Part shown: in pieces, positions 53,100 to 62,067 of the stretch
Layout of the letters: the number at the start of each line of letters is the position of its first letter
Position numbering within the stretch: the first letter of the stretch is position 1
Source: Lysinibacillus sp. FSL K6-0232
GTDB taxonomy: Bacteria > Bacillota > Bacilli > Bacillales_A > Planococcaceae
Direction of reading: 5' to 3'
Assembly (NCBI RefSeq): GCF_038008325.1
Contig: NZ_JBBOYW010000001.1
Coordinates: 2,780,001-2,844,000 of the forward strand
DNA length: 64,000 nucleotides
Translations under genes and position numbers: made by a program
The notes under the pieces: generated by a model
What the model saw: the letters and a program-made list of their open reading frames with translations, nothing else
The model's database searches: none
Told to the model about the DNA's origin: nothing

Positions 53100-54122
53100 T
53101 TAGGCGCTCACTGTTTCTAATGCATTTGCTACTTTTTTCACAAGGTCTACGACGCGTGCAGAGTAGCCCCATTCATTATCATACCATGCAAGTACCTTTA
53201 CTTTACGGTTGCCTAATACCATTGTTGACAGACCATCGACTGTTGATGAGTAAGTAGTTGTATTGTAGTCTGCAGATACTAATGGTTCAATAGAGAAATT
53301 TAAAATTCCTTTCATTGGTCCTTCTGTTGCTGCTTTCACAAACGCTGCATTAACAGCATCGACTGTAACATCTGTCTTTAAATCTACAACAAGGTCTACT
53401 AAAGATACATTGGCAGTTGGAACACGTAGTGCCATCCCATGAATTTTTCCTTCTAACTCAGGTAATACCAATTTTAATGCTTTTGCAGCACCTGTTGATG
53501 TTGGGATAATAGATTGTGCACACCCACGTGCACGACGTAAATCTTTATGTGGATTATCTAAGTTCTTTTGATCGTTTGTATATGCATGAACAGTTGTCAT
53601 TAATCCATTATCAATGCCAAATGTGTCGTTTAATACTTTCGCTACTGGTGCTAAGCAGTTTGTTGTACATGAAGCATTTGAAATAACATCATGTTTCGCA
53701 ATATCAAGCTTGTCATCATTAACACCTAATACAACTGTTACATCTTCATTTTTACCTGGTGCTGTTAAAATCACCTTTTTTGCGCCTGCTTCTAAGTGCA
53801 TAGCTGCTTTATCACGTTCATTAAATTTACCAGTAGCCTCAATGACAATATCCACACCCATCGTAGTCCAAGGCAATTTTAAAGGGTCACGTTCACTAAT
53901 AATTTGTACACGTTTACCATTTACAACTATAGCATCGCCTGCTGGTTCAACCGTACCTGCAAATGTTCCGTGATTTGTGTCATACTTAATCAAATGTGCT
54001 AACGTTTCAGCTGAGTAGCTTGCGTTAATCGCAACGATATTTAAGTCTTGCTGTACGATCGCTTGGCGGAAAACCATACGCCCGATACGTCCGAAACCAT
54101 TAATAGCAATTGATACTGTCAT
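53100..54122 (-). CDS. gapB: Gluconeogenic glyceraldehyde-3-phosphate dehydrogenase
   Basis: A 340-residue GAPDH of GapB type. INGFGRIGRMVFRQA starts the NAD(P) fold, SNASCTTNCLAP holds the catalytic Cys (about 155), and the C-terminus has WYDNEWGYSARVVDL. The segment NASYSAETLAHLIKYDTNHG is shared with B. subtilis GapB, which prefers NADP and works in gluconeogenesis. A CcpN-type operator lies over the promoter, as expected for GapB. Neighbour order matches B. subtilis. Confidence 0.95.
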   Translation of the reverse strand: MTVSIAINGFGRIGRMVFRQAIVQQDLNIVAINASYSAETLAHLIKYDTNHGTFAGTVEPAGDAIVVNGKRVQIISERDPLKLPWTTMGVDIVIEATGKFNERDKAAMHLEAGAKKVILTAPGKNEDVTVVLGVNDDKLDIAKHDVISNASCTTNCLAPVAKVLNDTFGIDNGLMTTVHAYTNDQKNLDNPHKDLRRARGCAQSIIPTSTGAAKALKLVLPELEGKIHGMALRVPTANVSLVDLVVDLKTDVTVDAVNAAFVKAATEGPMKGILNFSIEPLVSADYNTTTYSSTVDGLSTMVLGNRKVKVLAWYDNEWGYSARVVDLVKKVANALETVSA

Positions 54123-54156
54123 TTATAAATCCTCCTGTGGATACATATTCATAATA

Positions 54157-54188
54157 ATTATATACTTTATAGTGAATAGTATAACACA
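54157..54188 (-). promoter_or_regulatory. gapB promoter with a CcpN-type operator
   Basis: Minus-strand TTATAC (54179-54184), 16-base spacer, TATAAT (54157-54162). TGTGTTATACT (54178-54188) fits the CcpN consensus TRTGHYATAYW at every position and covers the -35. Confidence 0.75.
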
Positions 54189-54259
54189 ATTTTAAAAAAG
54201 ATGAACAATTAATATGCATAATCTTAAAGTTCTTATTTTCTGAAAAATTATATTTCCCC

Positions 54260-54298
54260 AAAAAAAATACGCAGCAAGCTTATGCTTACTACGCATTT
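54260..54298 (-). terminator. Terminator of polA-mutM-coaE
   Basis: ATGCGTAGTAAGC pairs with GCTTGCTGCGTAT on the minus strand, T8 follows. Confidence 0.88.
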
Positions 54299-54303
54299 GA
54301 TCA

Positions 54304-54897
54304 CTAGATAACATCCCAATGAGTAAGGATTTTTTTTAGCTGCTCCTCTGTATGCTCAATAGTGTCATTATTATAAATAACTGCATGTGCGCCCTTTTCT
54401 TTCACTGACATGGGTAGCTGAGAATGTATACGTGCTAAGGCATCCTCTTTCGATAATTGATTGCGCTCCATCAAACGCTGAAGCTGAACTTCCTCACTTA
54501 CGGATACAACAATAATCTTATCCACAAAATGCTGAAGCTTGCTTTCAAATAATAGTGGAATATCCATTACAACATGCTGATAGCCTGCTGCTACATAAGC
54601 ATCACGCTGGCGCAGCATTTCCTTCCTAATAGCTGGATGCATAATATCATTTAATACTTTGCGCTTCGTAGGCTCATGAAAAATAATATCTCCTAGCTTT
54701 GTTCGATTTAGGCTGCCATCCTCTTGTAAAATAGCCTGTCCAAAGCTTTCAACAATCAATGCCAATGTAGCTGTTCCTGGCTCTACTACATCTCGTGCTA
54801 CACTATCTGCATCAACAATTGGTAAGCCTAGTGCCGTCATCATTTTTGCTACTGTGCTTTTTCCACTCGCAATACTTCCTGTCAGTCCAATAATCAT
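54304..54897 (-). CDS. coaE: Dephospho-CoA kinase
   Basis: A 197-residue P-loop kinase, last step of CoA synthesis. Walker A GLTGSIASGKST is at about 5-16; DADSVARDVV and MDIPLLFESKLQ follow. The start at 54897 (MIIGLTGS) has AGGGGA at seven bases; a frame to 54954 would overlap mutM. It lies 13 bases after mutM. Confidence 0.95.
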   Translation of the reverse strand: MIIGLTGSIASGKSTVAKMMTALGLPIVDADSVARDVVEPGTATLALIVESFGQAILQEDGSLNRTKLGDIIFHEPTKRKVLNDIMHPAIRKEMLRQRDAYVAAGYQHVVMDIPLLFESKLQHFVDKIIVVSVSEEVQLQRLMERNQLSKEDALARIHSQLPMSVKEKGAHAVIYNNDTIEHTEEQLKKILTHWDVI

Positions 54898-54910
54898 TGC
54901 TAAATCCCCT

Positions 54911-55783
54911 TTAATGTTGACAATTTGGGCAAAAGACAGATGTACGTCCACCAATTGTCATTTGACTTGTTGCCGTTTCACATACTGGGCATACCTTTTT
55001 CCCATACATTTGTAGTCGATTTTGCATGCTCCCAGCTTCTCCATTAATGTTTCGATAATCAGAAATCGTTGAGCCTCCCGCTTCAATGCTTTGACGTAGG
55101 ACAGCTACGATTGTTTTAAACAATGCACGTTTACGCTTTTCACTAATGCGGTTTACTTTGCGTGCTGGGTGAATTTTCTCTATGAACAATGCCTCAGTAG
55201 CATAAATATTGCCACAGCCTGAAATGACTTGCCCATCCATAATCACTTCTTTTACTGCCTTATTTTCATACTTTGGTAATTTACATTTTGCGATAAAATA
55301 GTCACAAGCTTGTTCATCAAATGGCTCTGGTGCCATTTTTGTTAACGGTGCATGGTCCTCAATTTTGGTCAAAAAGCGAAGTTCACCAAAGCGGCGAATA
55401 TCTGAATAAATTAAATAACCGCCATCCGCCATGGCAAATGTTGCATGAATATGCTTTTGAAATTTTGCCTCATTAATGTCCTCAGGTGAATTTACGACAA
55501 ACCATGCACCTGTCATCCCTAAATGGCTGACAAGTACATATGGAGCATCTTCCTTCAGTAAATGAAAGAAAATATACTTTGCACGTCGTTCAATTTTTGT
55601 AATCGTCATTTTGGACAACGTTTGCTCAAAAGCATCAGGCTCTGCTTGTTTAACAATGCATTGCTTGCCCTCACTAAAAGAGAAATGCACCCTGTCAGAT
55701 AGCTGAACCTGTTGAATAGTACGTCCTTCAACCTTTGGCTTCAATGCCTGGACGACACCTTCTACCTCTGGTAATTCAGGCAT
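54911..55783 (-). CDS. mutM: Formamidopyrimidine-DNA glycosylase
   Basis: A 290-residue Fpg removing 8-oxoguanine. The N-terminal PELPEVEGV gives the catalytic Pro2 and Glu3; a helix-two-turn-helix (SGCGNIYATEALF) and the C-terminal zinc finger (CPVC, 16 residues, CPNC) are complete. It lies 12 bases after polA. Confidence 0.96.
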   Translation of the reverse strand: MPELPEVEGVVQALKPKVEGRTIQQVQLSDRVHFSFSEGKQCIVKQAEPDAFEQTLSKMTITKIERRAKYIFFHLLKEDAPYVLVSHLGMTGAWFVVNSPEDINEAKFQKHIHATFAMADGGYLIYSDIRRFGELRFLTKIEDHAPLTKMAPEPFDEQACDYFIAKCKLPKYENKAVKEVIMDGQVISGCGNIYATEALFIEKIHPARKVNRISEKRKRALFKTIVAVLRQSIEAGGSTISDYRNINGEAGSMQNRLQMYGKKVCPVCETATSQMTIGGRTSVFCPNCQH

Positions 55784-55795
55784 TTGAATCCCCCC

Positions 55796-58426
55796 TTATT
55801 TTGCTTCATACCATGTTGAGCCAGAGTTAAAATCTACTTTAAGCGGTACAGCAAGCTCAATAGCATTTTCCATTACCTCTGGTACAATTTTTTCTAGTAA
55901 TGCAATCTCTTCCTTAGGTGCTTCAAAGATCAACTCATCATGCACTTGTAAAAGAAGTTTTGCTTGCATCTTTTCTTTTTTCAAGCGAGCATCCATATCA
56001 ATCATTGCCTTTTTAATAATATCAGCGGCACTTCCTTGAATTGGTGTATTCATAGCTGTACGCTCTGCAAAGCTTCTAATATTAAAATTTGAACTTGTAA
56101 TATCAGGCAAATAACGACGTCGATTTAAAATGGTTGTCACATAGCCATCAAATTTTGCCTTTTGCACAATATCATCCATATACTGTTTTACACCTGGGAA
56201 ACTGGCGAAATATTTCTCAATAAATGTTGCAGCCTCTTTACGTGTAATATCTAAGTTTTGCGATAGCCCATAATCGCTAATACCATAAACAATCCCAAAA
56301 TTTACAGCCTTTGCAGCTCGGCGCATATTGCTATCCACCTCGTCCGCTGCTACATGGAAAACATCCATCGCTGTACGTGTATGAATATCCATGCCCTCAC
56401 GGAAAGCTTCCACTAAAGTTTGGTCCTCTGACATATGGGCAAGTACACGTAGCTCAATTTGTGAATAATCCGCCGCAAATAATAGCCAGCCTTCCTTCGA
56501 TGGCACAAAGGCTTGACGGATTTTACGCCCCTCCTCTAAACGGATCGGGATATTTTGCAAATTCGGGTCTGTCGAGCTTAAACGCCCCGTTGCTGTTAAT
56601 GCTTGCTGGAAGCGTGTATGCACCTTGCTATCCTCTGGATGAATTTCCTTTAATAAACCTTCGATATATGTGGATTGCAATTTACCAAGCTGACGGTATA
56701 ACAAAATATGCTCAATAATTGCATGCTCTGGCTTTAATTTTTCTAGGACATCCGCTGCTGTGGAATAGCCTGTTTTGGTCTTTTTAATCACAGGTAAGCC
56801 TAGCTTATCAAATAAAATAACCCCTAATTGCTTTGGTGAATTAATATTAAAGGTTTCTCCTGCCGCCGCATAAATATCCTGCTCAATAACTGACAGCTTA
56901 TCGCTTAACTCCTGCCCCATTTTTTCCAATGTTACACGGTTTACCATAATACCTTCGCTTTCCATCTCGCCTAAAATAGCAGCAAGCGGCAGCTCTAAAT
57001 TTTTATAAAGCTCAAACTGTTCCTTTTCCTGCAGTAACTGTTCTAGCTTCGGCTGTAATGACCATACAGCAAATGCCTTACGACTCGCATGCTGTGCCAA
57101 TGTATTCTCATCAGGAATGGCACGCTTTGCGCCTTTGCCATAGATCGCCTCGTTTGCTTGCACATCGCGATAACCAAGCTCCTTCGCTAAAGTCGCTACA
57201 TCATCTCCACTTAGCGCTGGATTATTAATATAAGAAGCAAGCAATAAATCAAACGCAACGCCTGCTAACCGTATACCCGCTCGCTGTAATGCAGCTTGAG
57301 CAGCCTTTGAATCTGAAAGATACTTTGTTTTGGTTGCATCCTCTAGCCAAAGGCGTAATGTATCTGATTTGACAGCAGCTTCAAAAGCTATATAGTATGT
57401 TTGTGTACCATCTGATAAAGCAATTCCTAGCTGCTGACAAGTATGATAATGTTCATTTTCAAGCTCCACATGTACAGCCATCACATCCTGTAAATGCTCT
57501 GGCTGCACCTCTTGAATAATGTGGTAATCAAATGGCGCTTGTTCCTCCTCTTGCACCGTAAAATCACTTTTTTCTAATAAGGATTTAAAGCCAAGTTCCT
57601 GCCATACACCGATTAATTCCTCTTCCTTAGGTCCATCATACGCAAGATCAGCAAGTGAAATCCCAATTGGCGCATCCGTATAAATTGTTGCAAGCTTTTT
57701 ACTCATCAATGCCTGCTCCTCATTTGCTACAAGCTTCTCCTTCATTTTTGAAGCCTTTAACGTATCCATTGCTGCATAAAGCGCCTCAACCGAGCCATGC
57801 TCCTTCAGCAATTTCACAGCCGTTTTCTCCCCAACGCCCGGCACACCCGGGATATTATCTGAGGAATCACCCATTAAGCCCTTCATATCAATAATTTGCA
57901 AAGGCGTTAAACCATATTTTTCCTCAATAAAGGCTGGCGTATTTTTCTCGATTTCTGTAATCCCTTTTTTCGTAATATAAACCGTTACCTGCTCTGTCGC
58001 AAGCTGTGTTAAATCACGGTCACCCGAAACAATAACGACATCCATCTCCTGTGATGCAGCCTCTTTCGCAAGCGTTCCGATAATATCATCCGCTTCATAT
58101 AACTCCTGCTCATATTGCTTAATACCATACGCATCAATGAGCTTTCGTAAATAAGGAAATTGCTCTGATAATTCTGGTGGTGTCTTTTGACGTCCTCCTT
58201 TATATTCTGTAAAGGTTTCATGGCGGAATGTTGTTTTCCCAGCATCAAAAGCCACTAATATTTTTGTTGGCTTCTCCTCTTCTAATAATTTTTGGAGCAT
58301 TGTTGTAAAGCCGTATACAGCATTCGTATGAACACCACTATCATTTGTTAATAATGGCAACGCAAAAAACGCGCGATACGCTAAACTATTACCGTCCAAT
58401 AATAGCAATTTTTCCTTGGTCATCAT
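55796..58426 (-). CDS. polA: DNA polymerase I
   Basis: An 876-residue polymerase with a 5' nuclease domain (about 1-290, LLDGNSLAYRAFFALP, DSSDNIPGVPGVGEKTA), a degenerate 3'-5' exonuclease domain that lacks the catalytic acids (about 300-465), and the polymerase (DPNLQNIPIR, AADYSQIELRVLAHMS, RRAAKAVNFGIVYGIS, QVHDELIFE). Lack of proofreading is normal in Bacillus Pol I. It starts ATG ATG, with AGGAGG five bases before the first; the second ATG is equally possible. Confidence 0.97.
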   Translation of the reverse strand: MMTKEKLLLLDGNSLAYRAFFALPLLTNDSGVHTNAVYGFTTMLQKLLEEEKPTKILVAFDAGKTTFRHETFTEYKGGRQKTPPELSEQFPYLRKLIDAYGIKQYEQELYEADDIIGTLAKEAASQEMDVVIVSGDRDLTQLATEQVTVYITKKGITEIEKNTPAFIEEKYGLTPLQIIDMKGLMGDSSDNIPGVPGVGEKTAVKLLKEHGSVEALYAAMDTLKASKMKEKLVANEEQALMSKKLATIYTDAPIGISLADLAYDGPKEEELIGVWQELGFKSLLEKSDFTVQEEEQAPFDYHIIQEVQPEHLQDVMAVHVELENEHYHTCQQLGIALSDGTQTYYIAFEAAVKSDTLRLWLEDATKTKYLSDSKAAQAALQRAGIRLAGVAFDLLLASYINNPALSGDDVATLAKELGYRDVQANEAIYGKGAKRAIPDENTLAQHASRKAFAVWSLQPKLEQLLQEKEQFELYKNLELPLAAILGEMESEGIMVNRVTLEKMGQELSDKLSVIEQDIYAAAGETFNINSPKQLGVILFDKLGLPVIKKTKTGYSTAADVLEKLKPEHAIIEHILLYRQLGKLQSTYIEGLLKEIHPEDSKVHTRFQQALTATGRLSSTDPNLQNIPIRLEEGRKIRQAFVPSKEGWLLFAADYSQIELRVLAHMSEDQTLVEAFREGMDIHTRTAMDVFHVAADEVDSNMRRAAKAVNFGIVYGISDYGLSQNLDITRKEAATFIEKYFASFPGVKQYMDDIVQKAKFDGYVTTILNRRRYLPDITSSNFNIRSFAERTAMNTPIQGSAADIIKKAMIDMDARLKKEKMQAKLLLQVHDELIFEAPKEEIALLEKIVPEVMENAIELAVPLKVDFNSGSTWYEAK

Positions 58427-58507
58427 TTTATCCTCCTGCGCTGTCTTCTACTTCTACTTTATCATAACAGGACATTTTAAGTAAAAAAACTAATGGGTGG
58501 CTTCTCT

Positions 58508-58591
58508 ATCAGCTCTATCCATCAGTCCCTCTATTCTATCCATCTATTTGAGGAATCTATCCGTCACTTTAAGCTTTCTATCCATAGGAAA
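58508..58591 (-). repeat. Four tandem 21-bp units with a YGGATAGA core
   Basis: On the minus strand four consecutive units of exactly 21 bases begin TGGATAGA, CGGATAGA, TGGATAGA and TGGATAGA. The first three end in GA; the remaining bases differ. The array lies between the 58628 gene's terminator and polA. Confidence 0.8.
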
Positions 58592-58620
58592 AGCCAACCG
58601 CACAGAGCGATTGGCTTTTC
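58590..58620 (-). terminator. Terminator after the 58628-59038 gene
   Basis: AAAAGCCAATCGC pairs with GCGGTTGGCTTTT on the minus strand. Confidence 0.8.
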
Positions 58621-58627
58621 CTATGAA

Positions 58628-59038
58628 TTAAGATGCAGAATAAAAAACTTCTTCATAAATAACCGTTACAAGGAAGGCATTCATAAAGGCAAATACTAAA
58701 AATAACGGCATTCCGCCTAATTGTGGCTGTGTTAGCTCTTGACTAAATACCATCACGATTCCAATTTGGGCTAAAAAGAAAATAAAGCCAATGCCAACCT
58801 GCCAAATGGGACGCTTAACCTTACGTTTCTCATACCAAAATATTTTTTTAAATATATTTCGTACATCATTTGCAATGATCATGCTTACAAAAAAGATTAT
58901 AACAAAAAACAGCGGTATATGATAAACACTTTTGGTCACCCATGCAAAATCAGAGAGGCGGAAGAAAAGTGTTAATAACGATGCAATACTACAAGCAATT
59001 CCTAAATTTTGAAGCCACACACTAATTTGCAATTTCAC
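58628..59038 (-). CDS. Four-helix membrane protein of unknown function
   Basis: A 136-residue integral membrane protein with predicted helices at about 8-27, 42-58, 78-96 and 107-127 and a basic loop (KKIFWYEKRKVKRP). I do not recognise a family. The start is GTG at 59038 with GGGGG at eight bases; a TTG at 59053 overlaps the ribosome site. It lies between hflC and polA and has its own terminator. Confidence 0.75.
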   Translation of the reverse strand: MKLQISVWLQNLGIACSIASLLTLFFRLSDFAWVTKSVYHIPLFFVIIFFVSMIIANDVRNIFKKIFWYEKRKVKRPIWQVGIGFIFFLAQIGIVMVFSQELTQPQLGGMPLFLVFAFMNAFLVTVIYEEVFYSAS

Positions 59039-59143
59039 AGCTATTACCCCCAACTGTTCATATTAAACATTATTATTCTATCAAATTATCGCAAGTTGGG
59101 GAATATAAAATTATAAATTCCTATTATTTCTAAAATATAACAA

Positions 59144-59177
59144 ATGAAAATCACCCCTCTAAATAAGAGAGGTGACT
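59144..59177 (-). terminator. Terminator of hflKC
   Basis: GTCACCTCTC pairs with GAGGGGTGAT on the minus strand, then TTTTC. Confidence 0.82.
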
Positions 59178-59188
59178 TATACTTGCTA

Positions 59189-60199
59189 TTATTTAATATA
59201 GCCAGACAGTATATTTGCATAAGGCGAAGTAGCTGGCAAAATAATGACTGTGTCTTCTCCGACCGTTTTCTTATATGATTCTAATGTACGGTATAAAGAA
59301 TAAAACTCAGGGTCTTGTGAGAAGGATTGATTGTAAATTTTGGCTGCCTCTGCTTCTCCTTCTGCTTGAATAATTGCCGCTTCCTTATTAGCTGTTGCTA
59401 GCATTTCTTGCACCTGCTGATCTGTCTGTGCTTCGATACGGCGTTTTTGAGCATCTCCTTCTGAAAGATATAATTGGGCAGTTGATTCACGCTCTGAAAT
59501 CATACGTGTAAAGACAGATTGTTCATTTTCTGTTGGTAAATCTGTGCGACGAATGCGTACATCCACTACCTCTACCCCATATTGATCATTTGCTAATAAT
59601 TCATTCACTCGCTTTGTAACACGATCATTTAAACTACCGCGTGAGGAATTTTCATCATTAATAATTTCATCATATCTTAGCTGTCCAAGCTCTGTTCGAA
59701 TCACTGAATAAATAAATTCCTCCATGCGCGACTCTGCTTTGCTCAATGTGCCTGCATTGGAGATTAATGCTTTAGGGTCAGTAATACGCCAAACAGCATA
59801 GTTATCAATAATAATACGCTTTTTATCCTTTGTATTAATTTCTTCCTCTGAAATATTATAGGTCATTTGATTTTTGGGTAGTCGTGTAACACTTTGAATA
59901 AAGGGAATTTTCATTTTCAAACCAGGATCACGTTCAAATTTCACAACTTCCCCAAATTGGCGCACAACCGCATACTCTGATTCCTTCACAATATAAACAT
60001 TGGTAAAGATAATAATGGCAGCTACAAAAACAAGTGTCAGTGTAATAGCAAGAGATAAATATTTTTTAGCATTTAATGGTCCTTTTTTTGACATTTTTAC
60101 AACATTATCATCTGTACCATTAGCTGTTGGAGCAGTCTTTTTCGGTTTGCCTGATAAAAAACGAAGGAATTTATTCGCATCCTTATTTTTTTTACTCAT
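59189..60199 (-). CDS. hflC: Membrane protease modulator HflC
   Basis: A 336-residue SPFH/band 7 protein. A cytoplasmic N-terminus (about 1-50) precedes one membrane helix (about 50-72), the SPFH domain (VKESEYAVVRQFGEVV..., 72-240) and a coiled coil ending in PYANILSGYIK. HflK and HflC form a large cage around FtsH and control its protease activity (known in E. coli). Its start overlaps the hflK stop by eight bases. Confidence 0.9.
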   Translation of the reverse strand: MSKKNKDANKFLRFLSGKPKKTAPTANGTDDNVVKMSKKGPLNAKKYLSLAITLTLVFVAAIIIFTNVYIVKESEYAVVRQFGEVVKFERDPGLKMKIPFIQSVTRLPKNQMTYNISEEEINTKDKKRIIIDNYAVWRITDPKALISNAGTLSKAESRMEEFIYSVIRTELGQLRYDEIINDENSSRGSLNDRVTKRVNELLANDQYGVEVVDVRIRRTDLPTENEQSVFTRMISERESTAQLYLSEGDAQKRRIEAQTDQQVQEMLATANKEAAIIQAEGEAEAAKIYNQSFSQDPEFYSLYRTLESYKKTVGEDTVIILPATSPYANILSGYIK

Positions 60200-61160
60200 C
60201 CTTACTGCTCCCTTCTTTTTTCTCTGTTTGTGCTTGCTGTGGTTGCAATGGCTGTAGCGGTAAATATTTCATTGTACTGCCATCATCATTCATAATATAA
60301 ATCTGTGCCTTTGGTAAAACATTTTCAAGCGTTTCTAAAATTAGACGTTCTCGTGTAACTTGCTGATTACCTTTATATTGCTCATACATTTTATTAAAAA
60401 CTGCGACATCACCTTGCGCTTGCTCAATGCGGGCTGTTTTTGCTCCTTGTGCCTTAGAAATAATGGCATCCTTTTCACCCTCAGCTTCGCTGATGCGCTG
60501 GTTTTTATATTTTTGTGCCTCATTTGTTTTCGTATTTTTTGTTTCACGTGCATCTGTTACCGCCGTAAATGCAGCACGTACTTCTTTATTTGGTAGTTCA
60601 ACATCCTGCAGCTTTACACCTAAAACACCAATGCCAATATCGTATTTTTCGATCAATGACACAAGTAAATCACGTGTATTTGCTTCAATTTCCGCTTTAC
60701 CATCCGTCAATGCAGCATCAATTGTGGAGCTACCAATAATAGAGCGAATCGCGCTGGATGTAGCACTATGTAAAATTTCTTCAGGATTTTGTGCGTTAAA
60801 TAAAAATTTACGAGGGTCTGTAATTTTCCATTGGACAACAAGGTCTGTTAAGACAATATACTCATCCCCTGTAATCATCTTCGTTTCCGCATCATAGGTT
60901 TCCAATTCACCTGATTTTGTTTGTTTATAGCCGAACTGTAAGCTAAATGTTTCTTTGGACAAAATTTCAACGGATTGAACTGGCCAAGGTAATTTAAAAT
61001 GTAGACCTGAGGTTGTGACCATATCATCTGCACGGCCAAATGTCACGACAACAGCTTGTTCTGATTCATCCACTGTGTACCACGATGTAAATACAGTAAT
61101 AAGCGCGATAATTCCAAAAATTCCAAGTCCAACAATCATTAGTGCCTTCTTCACACTCAT
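60192..61160 (-). CDS. hflK: Membrane protease modulator HflK
   Basis: A 322-residue SPFH protein. One N-terminal membrane helix (about 6-27) is followed by the SPFH domain (VDESEQAVVVTFGRADDMV) with the HflK-type inserts and LKLPWPVQSVE, then a charged coiled coil with ARIEQAQGDVAVFNKM and a proline/glutamine-rich tail. It pairs with HflC. The start at 61160 follows AGGGGGGAA; a frame to 61220 would cover its own promoter. A SigW-type promoter lies 34 bases upstream. Confidence 0.92.
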   Translation of the reverse strand: MSVKKALMIVGLGIFGIIALITVFTSWYTVDESEQAVVVTFGRADDMVTTSGLHFKLPWPVQSVEILSKETFSLQFGYKQTKSGELETYDAETKMITGDEYIVLTDLVVQWKITDPRKFLFNAQNPEEILHSATSSAIRSIIGSSTIDAALTDGKAEIEANTRDLLVSLIEKYDIGIGVLGVKLQDVELPNKEVRAAFTAVTDARETKNTKTNEAQKYKNQRISEAEGEKDAIISKAQGAKTARIEQAQGDVAVFNKMYEQYKGNQQVTRERLILETLENVLPKAQIYIMNDDGSTMKYLPLQPLQPQQAQTEKKEGSSKDE

Positions 61161-61193
61161 ATTTGTTCCCCCCTTTTGCTTGTTACTATTGTT

Positions 61194-61219
61194 TACGGAA
61201 CGTATAATAAAAAGTTTCA
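61194..61219 (-). promoter_or_regulatory. SigW-type promoter of hflKC
   Basis: Minus-strand TGAAAC (61214-61219), 16 bases, CGTA (61194-61197), 34 bases before the hflK start. It matches the SigW consensus TGAAAC-N16-CGTA, and the bases after TGAAAC are T-rich as usual. Confidence 0.65.
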
Positions 61220-61337
61220 AAATATTTTCATATAATTAATTATGCCCCAGCGTAATGGCCGTTGACGCTTTGCTTTCACGCAAAAAAGATTTGTCGCTTC
61301 GCACTCGATATAAAAAGAATTTGCTGAACCAAAATAA

Positions 61338-61370
61338 AAAATCCTGCTACCTTTTACGGTAACAGGATAT
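61338..61370 (-). terminator. lrgAB terminator overlapping the lrgB stop
   Basis: ATCCTGTTACC pairs with GGTAGCAGGAT on the minus strand and T6 follows. The stop codon of lrgB is in the loop. Confidence 0.85.
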
Positions 61371-62067
61371 TAATAACAAGCTGCTCAAATGCCGGGAAAA
61401 TAGTTGTGGATAGCACAATGCTTATTAATGCAGCCACAATCATCGCCAAGCTTGCAAATGTACCTTCTAGCTCTCCAAACTCAAATGCTTTCGATGTACC
61501 TGCACCATGTGCACCCATCCCAAGCATTAAGCCTCTAGAGGAAGATCTATGGAAGTGACATATTTTTATCACGATAGGGGCTAAGAGGCTTCCTAAAATA
61601 CCTGTTGTCATAACAAAGACAGCTGTAAGCGTAGGAGAACCACCAATCATATTGGAAATATCCATGGCAATTGGTGTTGTGACTGAACGTGGTACTAAGC
61701 TATGCACTAACTCATCATTTAAGCCTACCACCAAAGCCATTATAAAGGATGACACAATAGCGACTACCGAACCAACCGCAATACTGATAAAAATTTCTAC
61801 TGCATGCTTTTTTAATAGCTGAATATTTTTATAGATGGGCACTGCAAATGCCACCGTCGCAGGACCTAATAAATTCGTTAGCATATGGGCTCCCGCATTA
61901 TAGGAGCTATAGGATATACCTGCTAATAGTAAAATAATAATAATCAGCAATGGTGTGATCAGCATAGGTGTTAACCATTCTTTTTTATATTTTCGATAAA
62001 ATTGCTTACAAATATAAAAAAGCACAATTGTTCCTACTAAGCTAACCGTAGCGATTAATAGCTTCAT
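61354..62067 (-). CDS. lrgB: LrgB-family membrane protein
   Basis: A 237-residue membrane protein with about seven hydrophobic helices and the LrgB pattern GPATVAFAVPIYKN and MGAHGAGTSKAFE. LrgAB act as holin/antiholin-like proteins affecting murein hydrolase activity and, in B. subtilis PftAB and relatives, pyruvate transport. It overlaps lrgA by four bases. No lytSR-type regulator is next to it here. Confidence 0.9.
   Translation of the reverse strand: MKLLIATVSLVGTIVLFYICKQFYRKYKKEWLTPMLITPLLIIIILLLAGISYSSYNAGAHMLTNLLGPATVAFAVPIYKNIQLLKKHAVEIFISIAVGSVVAIVSSFIMALVVGLNDELVHSLVPRSVTTPIAMDISNMIGGSPTLTAVFVMTTGILGSLLAPIVIKICHFHRSSSRGLMLGMGAHGAGTSKAFEFGELEGTFASLAMIVAALISIVLSTTIFPAFEQLVINILLP

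Noticed and set aside
58508-58591. Simple slippage microsatellite
   Set aside because: More than half of each 21-bp unit differs between copies, which is unlike recent tandem duplication by slippage.
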